DNA of 64,000 nucleotides from VBAU01 sp036005185 (GTDB taxonomy: Bacteria > Bacteroidota > Bacteroidia > Chitinophagales > Chitinophagaceae). Location: the NCBI GenBank assembly GCA_036005185.1, contig DASYQS010000049.1:124001-188000 (forward strand), given 5' to 3'. Numbering within the stretch: the stretch's first letter is position 1; each line of letters begins with the position of its first letter. The translations under genes were made by a program, and so were the position numbers. The notes under the pieces are model-generated. The model worked only from the letters and a program-made list of their open reading frames with translations, did no database searches and was not told the DNA's origin. Of the stretch, positions 33,421-43,072 are shown in pieces.

Positions 33421-34124
33421 ACATATTTGTTTTGGTGATTATTTTTTCTTTGATCACTTCGAATTTATTTTCTCAAGAAAGAGAGCTTTATCAAACCGAA
33501 CACGACGCCAAACCCTATTATTTTGGTATTACGCTGGGTTTTAATATTGCGAGCTTTCATACAGAGCAACATCCCCGTTTTCTGCAATATGATAGTGTGT
33601 ATGTTGCCAAGCCCTTGAATTCGGGAGGATTTCAATTAGGTTTGCTAGCAACTGCCAGATTGACCAACCGCTTTGAGGTTCGCTTCAACCCGCAATTATT
33701 ATTTACCGAACGTAATTTGTTTTACAAGCTCAAATACGTTGATCCTTTTGAAGAAACCGATTCCGTAACAAAAAAAGTAGAATCTGTTATCACCACTTTT
33801 CCTTTGCAAATAAAATTTTTCTCGGATCGCATTGGCAATTTTCGTGTGTATATGCTTGGCGGCGTGAAAGCGGATATCGACCTTGCCAGCAATGCACGGG
33901 CTAAGCGAGCGGAGGAACTTGTAAAGATCCAGAAATACGATTATGGATTCGAAGCGGGTATCGGTTTTAATTTCTATTTTCCTAGCTTTATTTTATCTCC
34001 TGAGATCAAGATCAGCAACGGTCTGAAAAATATTCACAGCCGGGATGAAAATCTAAAATACTCCAATGTCTTGGATCGAATCACTTCAAGAATGATTGTT
34101 TTCTGTATTCATTTAGAAGGATAA
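33384..34124 (+). CDS. porT: PorT family outer membrane protein of the type IX secretion system
   Basis: A 246-residue protein with a signal peptide (FVLVIIFSLITSNLFS) and a predicted eight-stranded outer membrane barrel: GITLGFNIASFHTE, GLLATARLTNRFEVRFNPQL, LPLQIKFFSD-like strands and FILSPEIKISNG. PorT is needed for type IX secretion in Porphyromonas, and this fits the sorting-domain protease nearby. The start lies 37 bases inside ubiE. No other secretion genes are in the window. Confidence 0.85.
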   Translation: MLHISWKKAGKLNIFVLVIIFSLITSNLFSQERELYQTEHDAKPYYFGITLGFNIASFHTEQHPRFLQYDSVYVAKPLNSGGFQLGLLATARLTNRFEVRFNPQLLFTERNLFYKLKYVDPFEETDSVTKKVESVITTFPLQIKFFSDRIGNFRVYMLGGVKADIDLASNARAKRAEELVKIQKYDYGFEAGIGFNFYFPSFILSPEIKISNGLKNIHSRDENLKYSNVLDRITSRMIVFCIHLEG

Positions 34125-34175
34125 TTGGCCCCCAACCTTGCTGCTTACTCACTTATACTTTCTGCCATCAGCCTG

Positions 34176-34922
34176 TTATTTTAATTTTGTTGCCTTATTA
34201 ATCATTTTTTGCCCTAACCTGGGAAGAAAACGGTTTATAACAAAAAGGGCTTTAATAATCCCTATTTTGATGATTGGCTTGTCATTTTGAATTCCCTTGA
34301 TAATCGCTTTTGCAGCCGACCCTGCAGTCATCTTATTTTTTTCATTAAGAGAAACTGATAAAGCGGTATCTACAACTGGTGGTATGGCTTCAAAAATTTT
34401 TACTGTCGTTCCTTTCATTACTTGTTGCAACCATTTTGTATAGGAATGAAGTGCCGCTTTTGAAGCACTGTAAGTTGGCAGGGAGTAAGAAGGTGCTAAG
34501 GCAAGAGGAGAAGTTATATGCACAATGGCAGCATCTTTTTGATTGAGGAGCAATGGAAGAAATATTTCGTTCAGCCTTAAAGCGCTAAGATAATTGGTAT
34601 CAATCTCTATAGAAGCTTTTTGATAAAGTTTTGGATCACTGGCATTGTATCCAAAACCTACACCTGCATTATTAATCAAAACAGCAAGTGAAGGAAAATT
34701 TTTTGTAATTTTTTCCAGTAGTTTAACAACATCACTCTCTTTTGTAACATCACAAACAACGTATTCCCCATTTTGAATTTCTTGAACAGCCTTTTTCAAT
34801 TTTTCCTCATTCCGTCCGCAGATAATTATTTTATTGTCTTGTTGTGAAAGTTGTTTTGCTAATTCAAAGCCAATACCTGAGCCACCTCCGGTGATAAGGA
34901 TTGTTTTATTTTTCAGTTTCAT
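34176..34922 (-). CDS. Short-chain dehydrogenase/reductase
   Basis: A 248-residue SDR enzyme of the DltE/YdfG-like type. The cofactor motif TGGGSGIGFELAK is near residue 11, NNAGVGFGYNA near 84, and the catalytic Tyr and Lys are in YSASKAAL near 151. The GRNEEKL segment suggests NADP preference. It is co-directional with, and just downstream of, the RND efflux operon. Its substrate is unknown. Confidence 0.9.
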   Translation of the reverse strand: MKLKNKTILITGGGSGIGFELAKQLSQQDNKIIICGRNEEKLKKAVQEIQNGEYVVCDVTKESDVVKLLEKITKNFPSLAVLINNAGVGFGYNASDPKLYQKASIEIDTNYLSALRLNEIFLPLLLNQKDAAIVHITSPLALAPSYSLPTYSASKAALHSYTKWLQQVMKGTTVKIFEAIPPVVDTALSVSLNEKNKMTAGSAAKAIIKGIQNDKPIIKIGIIKALFVINRFLPRLGQKMINKATKLK

Positions 34923-35006
34923 AATTTTCTTTTTTGATTACCAAATATTTTATCCACTAATTTTTACATTGAGGGACAGATATTAAAATAAATGGTGGCA
35001 AATGAA

Positions 35007-35360
35007 CTAGGATGGCTGTTGTGCTTTCCTTTCAGCCATTCTTTTCCTGATGGCTTCTAATCGATTTTTTACTGCTACTTCACGGCCTTCGAAACTTGTA
35101 AGAAGTGTAACTGTTGTTTTCATTCTTGGCCAGATTGGCATGCTTTCTAAAATTTCATCAATCTCCTGCACAGTCTCTGCTTCTATGATTAATGCAAAAC
35201 CAATTTGGCCGGCAATCGGCCCTCCTCCAATAATTTTCCTTTCTTTTTTTAATTTATTTGCATAGGCCAGCGTGGGAAGTACATATACCTCAATAAAAGC
35301 AATTCCTTCCTCGGGGGTTTTTGTAAATGCCGCCTGTGTCATTTCTACTAAATATTCCAT
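35007..35360 (-). CDS. Muconolactone-isomerase-like / YCII-fold protein
   Basis: A 117-residue ferredoxin-like protein that I would place with the muconolactone isomerase-like or YCII-like group. It shows MEYLVEMTQAAFTKT at the start, KIIGGGPIAGQIGFALIIEA near residue 42 and IDEILESMPIWPRMKTTVT near 66. It starts 13 bases after the RND pump gene and so is probably part of the efflux operon. Its role there is unknown. It might act on the pump's substrate. Confidence 0.65.
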   Translation of the reverse strand: MEYLVEMTQAAFTKTPEEGIAFIEVYVLPTLAYANKLKKERKIIGGGPIAGQIGFALIIEAETVQEIDEILESMPIWPRMKTTVTLLTSFEGREVAVKNRLEAIRKRMAERKAQQPS

Positions 35361-35373
35361 ATACTCTAGCTTT

Positions 35374-38300
35374 TTAATTGTTATTCTTTATTTCAACTTT
35401 TGGTGGAAGAAGCTTGTAGATTACTGGCGTTACAATTCTTGATAATAAAGTAGAGGAAATTAATCCGCCAATAAGCACCAGAGCCAATGGTGATATTAAT
35501 GGATTGCTGCTCAAGGCAATGGGCATTAAGCCTCCGATAGCCGTTAAGCTAGTGAGAACAATGGGTAAAAACCGAAGTTCACCTGCTTCTTTTATTGCTT
35601 CACTTAAACTTTTTCCTTGCTCCCGTAATTGGTTGGTAAAATCAACAAGCAGTATAGAATTCTTTACTTCTATTCCCGCTAATCCAATAAAACCAATAAT
35701 AGCAACAAACGACATTGGATTACCCGTCAGCCACAACATCAGCACCCCTCCGATTATCCCCAATGGAATTACTGACAATACAATTAAGGTACTTTTGAAA
35801 GTTTTAAATTCAAGAATTAACACCATGATAAATAAAAACACAGTAGCAATAACAACTGTCATAAAACCTCCGCCAAATGCATCTTTTTCACTTTCAGCTT
35901 CGCCAGCTAATTGCAACATATATCCAGCCGGGAGTTGTAGTTGTGCAGTTTTTTTCAAAAATTCTTTTGTCACTTGCTCTGTCAGCACTCCTTTGTCAGT
36001 AAAAGCTGTTACTACTACAAATCTTTTTTTATCGAGGTGCTTAATCGTGCTGGGTGATGATTCAAATTCCAATTGAGCCACCTGGTTTAAAGGGACCGGA
36101 GTTCCAATTGCGTTATTGACAAAAATGTTATTAAAACTATTAAGAGTGCTAAACTTTTCCTTTGGCGCATCTAACATAATATCATAATCATCTCCTTCTT
36201 CATCAGTATATTTCCCTACATTCAATCCGGCAATAGACAAGCGAACTGTTTTATCGATATCGGCAGTTTGAATTCCAAGTGTTCTTGATTTTTCTGTATT
36301 AATGTTGAGCTTGATATCAGACTTTAGGACATCTACGTCGTTCTTTACATAAATAGCGCCGGGTGTAGTTTTTAATAATTGTTCAGCCCTGGCTGCCAAT
36401 GTTCGCAACATATCTAAATTATCACCTGAAATACGAATAGCCACAGGAGCTTCAATAGGTGGTCCCTGCTCAAAATCTTTTACTTCAATTTTTGCCCCCG
36501 GAACCAATATAAATTTTTCACGCAGTTGTTCAATTAATTTTTTCTTTTCGGGGGGGTTAACATTCTCCCGTAATTGAATAAAGAACTGTGCAAAATCAGC
36601 CTTCTCATTTTCCGGAATTACGTTGTAATAAATTCTTGGATTACCCTTGCCAATATTCGTTGTATAATATTTTATTTTTTTCTCTTTCTTTAATTCACTC
36701 TCAACATACTGCGCCATTTTATCAGTAGTTTCCAGATTGCTTTGTAAAGGCATATTGACGTTGATTAAAAACTGAGGCTTTTCGGAAGCAGGAAATAATC
36801 TGAATCCTATCACCTTAAACAAGCCGAGGGAAGTAACAAACAAAGCAACGGCAACTGTTAATGTGGTTACAGGATGTTTTAATGAATAGTTAAGTACTCT
36901 TGTATAGCTACTATGGATAATTTTTTTTAACCCACGTAAAAAGATATTTCCTTCAGCACTATGATTTGTTTTTAAACCCTTGCTTGCGAGAAAAGGAACA
37001 ATCGTTAACGATACCAGCATAGAAGCAAATACGGAAGTAATAACAGCAATAGGTAGTCCTCTTATAAATTCTCCAGGCGCATCAGGCATAAAAGCCAAAG
37101 GCATAAAGGCTATCATTAGCGTGGCTGTACATCCCAGCACGGCCAACCCAATTTGTTTGGTAGCCTCAATCACAGCAAAAGTTTTGGAGTGACCTTCACG
37201 CAGCCACCGCTCGATATTTTCAACTACAACAATACTATCATCAACCAACAAACCCAATGACACTACCAATCCTACAATACTTAATTGGTTTAATGAATAA
37301 CCAAGAAAATTTAAAGCAACGATACCTAATCCCAATGATAATGGTATTGCCATCATTACAATTAATGACGACCTCCATCCAAGAGGAATCAACGTGATCA
37401 GTACGAGGCCAATGGCAATCAAAAAATCAACCCCTAATCCTCCCAAGCGATGGCTCACATTATCAGCCTGGTCAAAATGGCGAACAAGTTCAATATTCGC
37501 AGGTAATTCTTTTTGGAATGCTGCAATAACAGGCAAATATTCTTTTTGTGTTTTCGCAATATTTTCCCCTGGCTTTTGCGCCGCGGTAATTAATACACAT
37601 CGATGCCCATTTAAACGGGTAATATGTTTTTCTTCTTCATTATTAAATCCCACTTCTGCTACATCCTTTAGATATACAATGTTTCCATTAGCATTATATA
37701 CTATCGTATTCTGAATCTCATCAAGACTTTTGTACTTACCGCTGGTCTTTACATTAAAAGTTTTTGTTCCAGCATGAACATTACCTGCAGGTATATTAGC
37801 CGCCTCGCTTTGAATGCTGCCAATTACATAATTAACAGGAATGTGTTGTTGTGCGATCTTATCCAGCTTGAGATCAATACGGACGATTTGCTCAGGCACT
37901 CCCCAATATTCGACCTTCTTTAAACTTTTTACTTTCTCAAGGTCTTCCTTTAATTCTTCCGCATAAAATTTCATCCGCTCGTTCGAAGCATTTTCAGAGA
38001 TCAGCGCTATCTGTATCACATTTACATCCGATGGGGCTACTTTTCTTACTTCAATGCTGTAAATATCCTGCGGCAATTCAGAGCGAATAGCATTTACTTC
38101 CCTTACCAGTTCCTGATATTTTTCTTCTACCTTGCTTTCATATTTATATTCAACATTAATGACGGCAACGCCATCGTCAATCCTGCTGGTAATTTTTTTA
38201 AGATTTTCTAGCTCGCTTACTCTTTTTTCAATTGGTTTTACAACCAACTCTTCCATATCCTTGGGACTGGTACCAGGATATAGAACAACAATAGGAAATT

Positions 38301-38430
38301 GAGGAGCATGAATTTCCGGATCTTCCGACCGCGACATGGTAAATAAGGTAACAACACTTACTACCACAATCATCAGAAACACAACCAATGTAAACTGGTA
38401 ATTTTTTACAAAAAAAGATGTGATACGCAT
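35374..38430 (-). CDS. RND efflux pump inner membrane subunit
   Basis: A proton-driven export pump of 1018 residues with the AcrB/MexB layout: TM1 at about 12-30, a large periplasmic loop, five more helices, a second loop and six helices. The helix-4 acidic pair is in GLLVDDSIVVVENIERWLREG near residue 395, and FIGLAGIEVKNSILLVDF marks the second half. It lies in an operon with TetR, TolC-like and adaptor genes. The DD pair in helix 4 is present, so it should be active. Its substrates are not predictable, although hydrophobic compounds are typical of the group. Confidence 0.93.
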   Translation of the reverse strand: MRITSFFVKNYQFTLVVFLMIVVVSVVTLFTMSRSEDPEIHAPQFPIVVLYPGTSPKDMEELVVKPIEKRVSELENLKKITSRIDDGVAVINVEYKYESKVEEKYQELVREVNAIRSELPQDIYSIEVRKVAPSDVNVIQIALISENASNERMKFYAEELKEDLEKVKSLKKVEYWGVPEQIVRIDLKLDKIAQQHIPVNYVIGSIQSEAANIPAGNVHAGTKTFNVKTSGKYKSLDEIQNTIVYNANGNIVYLKDVAEVGFNNEEEKHITRLNGHRCVLITAAQKPGENIAKTQKEYLPVIAAFQKELPANIELVRHFDQADNVSHRLGGLGVDFLIAIGLVLITLIPLGWRSSLIVMMAIPLSLGLGIVALNFLGYSLNQLSIVGLVVSLGLLVDDSIVVVENIERWLREGHSKTFAVIEATKQIGLAVLGCTATLMIAFMPLAFMPDAPGEFIRGLPIAVITSVFASMLVSLTIVPFLASKGLKTNHSAEGNIFLRGLKKIIHSSYTRVLNYSLKHPVTTLTVAVALFVTSLGLFKVIGFRLFPASEKPQFLINVNMPLQSNLETTDKMAQYVESELKKEKKIKYYTTNIGKGNPRIYYNVIPENEKADFAQFFIQLRENVNPPEKKKLIEQLREKFILVPGAKIEVKDFEQGPPIEAPVAIRISGDNLDMLRTLAARAEQLLKTTPGAIYVKNDVDVLKSDIKLNINTEKSRTLGIQTADIDKTVRLSIAGLNVGKYTDEEGDDYDIMLDAPKEKFSTLNSFNNIFVNNAIGTPVPLNQVAQLEFESSPSTIKHLDKKRFVVVTAFTDKGVLTEQVTKEFLKKTAQLQLPAGYMLQLAGEAESEKDAFGGGFMTVVIATVFLFIMVLILEFKTFKSTLIVLSVIPLGIIGGVLMLWLTGNPMSFVAIIGFIGLAGIEVKNSILLVDFTNQLREQGKSLSEAIKEAGELRFLPIVLTSLTAIGGLMPIALSSNPLISPLALVLIGGLISSTLLSRIVTPVIYKLLPPKVEIKNNN

Positions 38431-38452
38431 AATAATTTGAATTGTAGCAGAA

Positions 38453-39496
38453 TTATTGAATTGGTATTATGATAGAATTATCGTTGAGGTAAGGACTGCC
38501 AGAGGTGACTACAAATGCATGTCCCTGTAACCCATCTTCTATATAAACTACATCATTGCTAATGCTGGTAATTGTAACAGCACATTTCTTTACCGTCTTT
38601 TTATTATCGCTGATAAAAACAAACCCCTTTTTACCATTTGCTTCCAGCAGCGCTTCGTACGGAATACTAAATCCAACAGATGAACGTGAAGGTTTGAGTG
38701 AGGCCGTTCCAAACATGCCAATTGCCGGTTGTTGTTTACCAAAATCAACCTGCACTTCTACCTGAAAAGATCCACTGGCTGCATCGGCTGAAATGGATTT
38801 TTTACTGACTATTCCATTAAATAGTTGCCCTGGAAATGCATCAACAGTAACTGCAGCTTTATTTCCGACTGCGATAGCGGCCCACTCCTTATCTGATAAC
38901 CCAATCTTTAAAATCCATTTACTCGAGGCCGATATTGCATTTACAAATAAAACAGGAGAACCTGAATTTGCAAGTTCGCCCTCATTACCGACTTTTTTAG
39001 TCACAAAGCCATCTGCAGGAGCATATATTTTGGAATATTGTTGATTGAAGGCCGCTTGTTGTAAACTTTGTCTGGCAAGATCAACACCTGTCTTTGCATT
39101 CTGCAATTGTTCCAGCGTTGCTACACTATCCTTATACAAATTATTAGCACGTTGATAATCTCTTTGTGCTTTTTCCACAGCAAGCTGCACTTGCTGTACC
39201 TGAGCGGCTATTTCAGCAGATTTTAATGTAGCGAGTAACTGCCCCTTCCTTATCCTATCTCCTTCTTTAACAAAAATCTTTTCAATGATGCCGCTGATTT
39301 TGAAAGATAACCTTGCTTCATTTTCTGTGGATAATAATCCTGAAGCATTAATCGTGTTAGAGCCAGTGTCCTGATTAATAGGCAAGAGCTTCACAGGAAT
39401 TGTGTCAGGGTTGATTTTTGATTTTTTTTCAGAAGCCTTTCCATTGCATGCCTGCAATACAATGATGCCAATGATTGGAATTAATAATATTCGCAT
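38453..39496 (-). CDS. RND efflux periplasmic adaptor (HlyD/AcrA type)
   Basis: A 347-residue membrane fusion protein with a lipoprotein signal (IPIIGIIVLQACNG). The two lipoyl half-motifs flank a helical hairpin (about 90-150): IEKIFVKEGDRIRKGQLLATL and IYAPADGFVTKKVGNEGEL. A beta-barrel and a membrane-proximal domain follow. It links the RND pump to the TolC-like channel encoded just upstream. Confidence 0.92.
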   Translation of the reverse strand: MRILLIPIIGIIVLQACNGKASEKKSKINPDTIPVKLLPINQDTGSNTINASGLLSTENEARLSFKISGIIEKIFVKEGDRIRKGQLLATLKSAEIAAQVQQVQLAVEKAQRDYQRANNLYKDSVATLEQLQNAKTGVDLARQSLQQAAFNQQYSKIYAPADGFVTKKVGNEGELANSGSPVLFVNAISASSKWILKIGLSDKEWAAIAVGNKAAVTVDAFPGQLFNGIVSKKSISADAASGSFQVEVQVDFGKQQPAIGMFGTASLKPSRSSVGFSIPYEALLEANGKKGFVFISDNKKTVKKCAVTITSISNDVVYIEDGLQGHAFVVTSGSPYLNDNSIIIPIQ

Positions 39497-39507
39497 AAGA
39501 AGAGTTT

Positions 39508-40866
39508 TTATTTGAATGAATAAGATGCTGTTTGTCGTTCGTAGTCAGCAAGGGCAGCTAGCGTTTTATATTTGCTGATATTTACCTGCAGCTCAGCGTT
39601 TGTTATTTGATTGCGCGCATCTAGGAATTCAATAAAGCTATTAACGCCTTCTTTATATCCTTTATCAATTAGCTTAAAATATTTTTGAGAGGATTCTTGT
39701 TGTTTGATGGCCGCTTGGTAATTGCTGTATGCATTGGCAGCATTGTTTTTACTTATGGATGCTGCTAACTCTAATTGTTGCCTAGTATTACTGGTTACTA
39801 ATTCTATCGTCAGTGCATCGAGTTTTGTTTGTTGTATTTTATAAAGATTTCGTTTACCCGTAAAAATGGGAACTTGTAGCTGTACGCCTGCCAAATAAAA
39901 AAGAGACTTATCATTTACTTTGAAATCATACCCCTGACTGGCCAGATCAAGAAATGCATTTAATCGTGGCGTGCGAAAGGACTGATCCATTTTGAGAACA
40001 TTTGCATTAATATCTCGAGAAATATTAAGGCTTTTTATCTCTTCCCTTGCCAGCACATTATTATTTTTTTCGATTGGTATGGGAAATACATTTTTGTCAA
40101 AAGAAATTTCGGCAGCGATAATAGAATCGGTAAAAGATTTGTTCAACAAAAAATTAAAATAGGCCTGAGCATTTTTATGATCGTTTACAGCGTTCTGCAG
40201 TTGGCTCTCCACCTGCTTTACCTCACTCTCTGCTCTTGAAACATAGGCTGGCAATCCTTTACCATTTGCCAATAACGATTGATTTATTCGTAGATTTTCA
40301 TTCACTACCTGCAAAGCGTTTTGGTAAATTCGGATACCTTCTCCTGCCATGAGGTAATTATAGTAGGCTACTTTAACCTCTTTTATCAACTCTCTTTTAT
40401 AAATGTCAACCTCGTTTTGCTGAAGTAAGATCTGCTGTTCCTTAATATCACGGTTAATCTTTATGTCGGGATTAATGATCGGCATGGTTGTTTTAATCCG
40501 TGCATCATAAAAATTATTTGGCAAGAGTTGCTCTGACCTATTGCTGATTGTTGGAAACCCATTGGTTGCCGTTAACTGGTTCAGTGTTTTATAAACAGGG
40601 TTTAATAAATCACCAACAGGTAAATCAATTGAACGACCTCCTTTTGCAAGAGTATATTGTGTTTCGAACCAGGTAGTAGGAAGAAATAAGCTTCTTGCTT
40701 GTTTTAACGCAATCAAACTTTTATCAAGTGTTACTTTTTTTTCTTTGAGAACAAGATTATTGTTCAGGGCCTCATCCACATACTGCTTCGGAATATCTTG
40801 AGCATTTACTGATAAATGGGCAATCAATGAAGCAATTGACATTAGTTTAAAAGAAAAGTATTTCAT
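39508..40866 (-). CDS. TolC-like outer membrane efflux channel
   Basis: A 452-residue outer membrane factor with a signal peptide (to LSVNA) and two long coiled-coil repeats (for example VKVAYYNYLMAGEGIRIYQNALQ and ISKNNAANAYSNYQAAIKQQ), each followed by a barrel-forming segment. It forms the exit duct of the pump. It is the first structural gene after the TetR regulator. A second, weaker copy of the regulator's operator lies directly upstream at 40895-40913. Confidence 0.92.
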   Translation of the reverse strand: MKYFSFKLMSIASLIAHLSVNAQDIPKQYVDEALNNNLVLKEKKVTLDKSLIALKQARSLFLPTTWFETQYTLAKGGRSIDLPVGDLLNPVYKTLNQLTATNGFPTISNRSEQLLPNNFYDARIKTTMPIINPDIKINRDIKEQQILLQQNEVDIYKRELIKEVKVAYYNYLMAGEGIRIYQNALQVVNENLRINQSLLANGKGLPAYVSRAESEVKQVESQLQNAVNDHKNAQAYFNFLLNKSFTDSIIAAEISFDKNVFPIPIEKNNNVLAREEIKSLNISRDINANVLKMDQSFRTPRLNAFLDLASQGYDFKVNDKSLFYLAGVQLQVPIFTGKRNLYKIQQTKLDALTIELVTSNTRQQLELAASISKNNAANAYSNYQAAIKQQESSQKYFKLIDKGYKEGVNSFIEFLDARNQITNAELQVNISKYKTLAALADYERQTASYSFK

Positions 40867-40894
40867 AAAACAGAGTTTATAATCATTGTTTAAA

Positions 40895-40913
40895 TATTAA
40901 ACAGTGTTCATTC
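40895..40913. promoter_or_regulatory. Second TetR operator, upstream of the tolC-like gene
   Basis: TATTAAACAGTGTTCATTC matches 15 of 19 positions of the palindrome in the tetR promoter (41568-41586), including the central ACAGTGTTCA. It lies in the 62-base gap between the regulator and the first efflux gene. Confidence 0.65.
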
Positions 40914-40928
40914 AATAGGTAAAAAAAT

Positions 40929-41540
40929 TTATAGCTTCTCCAACATGGCTACAAATGAATGGTAGCCATTTTTCATTAATTCCATAGGCTCAATTTCAGG
41001 ATATGCTTTGCACCGATCCCGGCAATATAAGGCGCACATACCATGCATGGTTGACCAAATGGTAAATGATAAAAACTCGACGTTCTGATTTTTAAAATGC
41101 CCCTTCTGCTGGCATTGTCTTAATACATTTTTAAGATAATCAAGCGTTCGATGTCCCATTTGCCATTCTTCTTTTTCCTGCTCGTGCTTTATGGGTGCTT
41201 GAATAATAAACATAAGATCATAAAAGTCCTTATTGTTCTTTGCAAACTCAAGATAGACAAGACCCATAGCCTTTAACCGCTCAAAGGGATCTGTGACATG
41301 TTCAAGAGGCTGCATTTTTTCCAGCATCTTTCGAAAACCTTCTTCATGTAAAGCATGAAAAATTTCGTCCTTGTCCTTAAAATAGAGATAGATTGTTCCG
41401 GGACTGTATTCAATCTCCTCAGCAATATTGCGGATACTGGCCAGATAATATCCTTTTTCTAGAAAAATTTTTCTCGCCGCATCCAGTATCAGGCTGCGCA
41501 TCTCTTCTTTTTCTCTTTCCTTTCTTGCTGCTATCGTCAT
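40929..41540 (-). CDS. TetR family repressor of the efflux operon
   Basis: A 203-residue TetR protein. The N-terminal helix-turn-helix is ILDAARKIFLEKGYYLASIRNIAEE followed by EYSPGTIYLYFKDKDEIF. The C-terminal ligand domain includes WSTMHGMCALYCRDRCK with two cysteines. It precedes tolC, adaptor and pump genes. Its own promoter contains a perfect palindrome, and a related site precedes tolC, so it probably represses both itself and the efflux genes. Inducer unknown. Confidence 0.9.
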   Translation of the reverse strand: MTIAARKEREKEEMRSLILDAARKIFLEKGYYLASIRNIAEEIEYSPGTIYLYFKDKDEIFHALHEEGFRKMLEKMQPLEHVTDPFERLKAMGLVYLEFAKNNKDFYDLMFIIQAPIKHEQEKEEWQMGHRTLDYLKNVLRQCQQKGHFKNQNVEFLSFTIWSTMHGMCALYCRDRCKAYPEIEPMELMKNGYHSFVAMLEKL

Positions 41541-41561
41541 ACAATTTTTTTAAACCTGGAA

Positions 41562-41592
41562 CAAATCTACTGAACAGTGTTCAGTAAACAAA
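41562..41592 (-). promoter_or_regulatory. tetR promoter with palindromic operator in the spacer
   Basis: On the minus strand TTTG (41589-41592) and TAGATTTG (41562-41569) are 19 bases apart, an exact fit to the Bacteroidota consensus. The spacer is almost entirely the 19-base palindrome TACTGAACAGTGTTCAGTA (41568-41586), with perfect 9-base arms. A bound repressor would block the polymerase. Confidence 0.8.
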
Positions 41593-41628
41593 ATATTTTT
41601 TAAAATTTTTTTTGGGAATCCGGTACTG

Positions 41629-43002
41629 CTATAAAGTCTTCAGATATTCAATAACCGCTTTTCGTTCAGCATCAGTCAAATAATCTCCAAACACATGCCC
41701 ATAATTTCCATAACCAGGCAGTGTGGTATTATAAATATATTTATTGCCAGGGGCAGTAAGAGTTTGAAACTGCCAGCCTAGTTTTTCATAATCATAATTC
41801 ATAGAATCAAAGCTTCTCGTCCAATATGTGGGACGCAGCTTACTGTTGAGCACGGCCTCAATAGTAGGTACAGAGCCATTATGAAAATACGGCGCAGTGA
41901 TCCATACGCCATCTAATGGAGGAGCGATGTAACCATTGAAAGGCGTAAGCTGTGCGGGGTTATCACCTTTACTGAACCAGCTTTTATTATACCACTCAAT
42001 TAAATCGGAAAACTGATAATTGGTTTTATTGAGCAACGAATCTGTACCAACTATAGCTTCAGGAATTAAAAGATTGGGATATTGACCATTGCTCCCGTAT
42101 GTACCGTGACAACGACTGCAGGTATTTTCAAAAATAACTTTCCCTTCTTGTGCTAATTGCTCATTGATCGCCATGGGATATTTTGGCGGCTCAATGGTAT
42201 ATAAAAAAGAAAGCACATCTGGCATATGAGCATCCACATTTTTTGCATGAAGCGTATCCTTTATCGTTAATAAAGTTGATCCCATTAAAAACTTTCCAAA
42301 ATCACCTCGCCCAAAACCATTATAAAACATGGCATTCTTTTTTTTCAACAGCCACCAAGCCGGTACATCTGAAGGAATGACCTGCTTCGGCAATTCAACA
42401 GATGCTTTTTCATTCCAAGAGAGAGTAACAGGGTCGCGATGGGCAACAAGCAGAGCAGTAAGCCTGTCTGCAGGATTTGCTCCTACCACATCAGTAAAAA
42501 GCTCGTCGCTGATAGCCTGTCCAACCGTTACAAATTCTTTTGCCGCCTCGTATTTTTTGGGATTCAGTTTTAAATAACCAATCAATAATTTTTCGAGAGA
42601 TTTTGAATTCAGCTTTTGATCTTTTGTAAAATCGCCGGTTGAATTTCCAAGACCGATAATTAATTTTCCATCGAAAATCTGTGCATGGCATTGAAGACAA
42701 TTAGGAACTACAACATTTTCTCCATTATCTGCTTTTACAACATTAAAATCATAGCGAACCTCCGCATTATAACCTTCACGATTGAGTGGATTTGTTTTTT
42801 CTTTTTTAAGAGCAAGATGGTATAAACCGAGCGGAAGGCCGCTTTTTACATAATCACCTGTAATGATATATTGATAACCCGAATCGGCATTACCTAAACG
42901 CTGCTTGTATAAGGGAATGGGAACAGGGTCGTCATTTGAAGTAATAACAACAAATGAAATACACATGATCATTACAACACTAGCAACAATTAATTTTTTC
43001 AT
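41629..43002 (-). CDS. Di-haem c-type cytochrome
   Basis: A 457-residue periplasmic protein with a signal peptide (LIVASVVMIMCISFVVI). Two haem-binding motifs are present: CLQCH near residue 100, and CSRCH near residue 295. The C-terminal part (PYFHNGSVPTIEAVL) resembles the haem domains of di-haem cytochrome c peroxidases and related oxidases. The middle region has KKKNAMFYNGFGRGDFGKFL. The electron partner is unknown. It lies alone between the efflux operon and the DNA ligase gene. Confidence 0.85.
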   Translation of the reverse strand: MKKLIVASVVMIMCISFVVITSNDDPVPIPLYKQRLGNADSGYQYIITGDYVKSGLPLGLYHLALKKEKTNPLNREGYNAEVRYDFNVVKADNGENVVVPNCLQCHAQIFDGKLIIGLGNSTGDFTKDQKLNSKSLEKLLIGYLKLNPKKYEAAKEFVTVGQAISDELFTDVVGANPADRLTALLVAHRDPVTLSWNEKASVELPKQVIPSDVPAWWLLKKKNAMFYNGFGRGDFGKFLMGSTLLTIKDTLHAKNVDAHMPDVLSFLYTIEPPKYPMAINEQLAQEGKVIFENTCSRCHGTYGSNGQYPNLLIPEAIVGTDSLLNKTNYQFSDLIEWYNKSWFSKGDNPAQLTPFNGYIAPPLDGVWITAPYFHNGSVPTIEAVLNSKLRPTYWTRSFDSMNYDYEKLGWQFQTLTAPGNKYIYNTTLPGYGNYGHVFGDYLTDAERKAVIEYLKTL

Positions 43003-43072
43003 AGATGCGATTTTTCACTCTCATGTTGTTGAAAGAACGATACCCGTGTTCACTTTATGGTGTGAGTGAGGA

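Noticed and set aside
35504..36076. A 190-codon open frame on the plus strand opposite the RND pump gene
   Set aside because: It lies entirely within a well-supported pump gene, is low in complexity and resembles no family. It is a shadow of the opposite strand.
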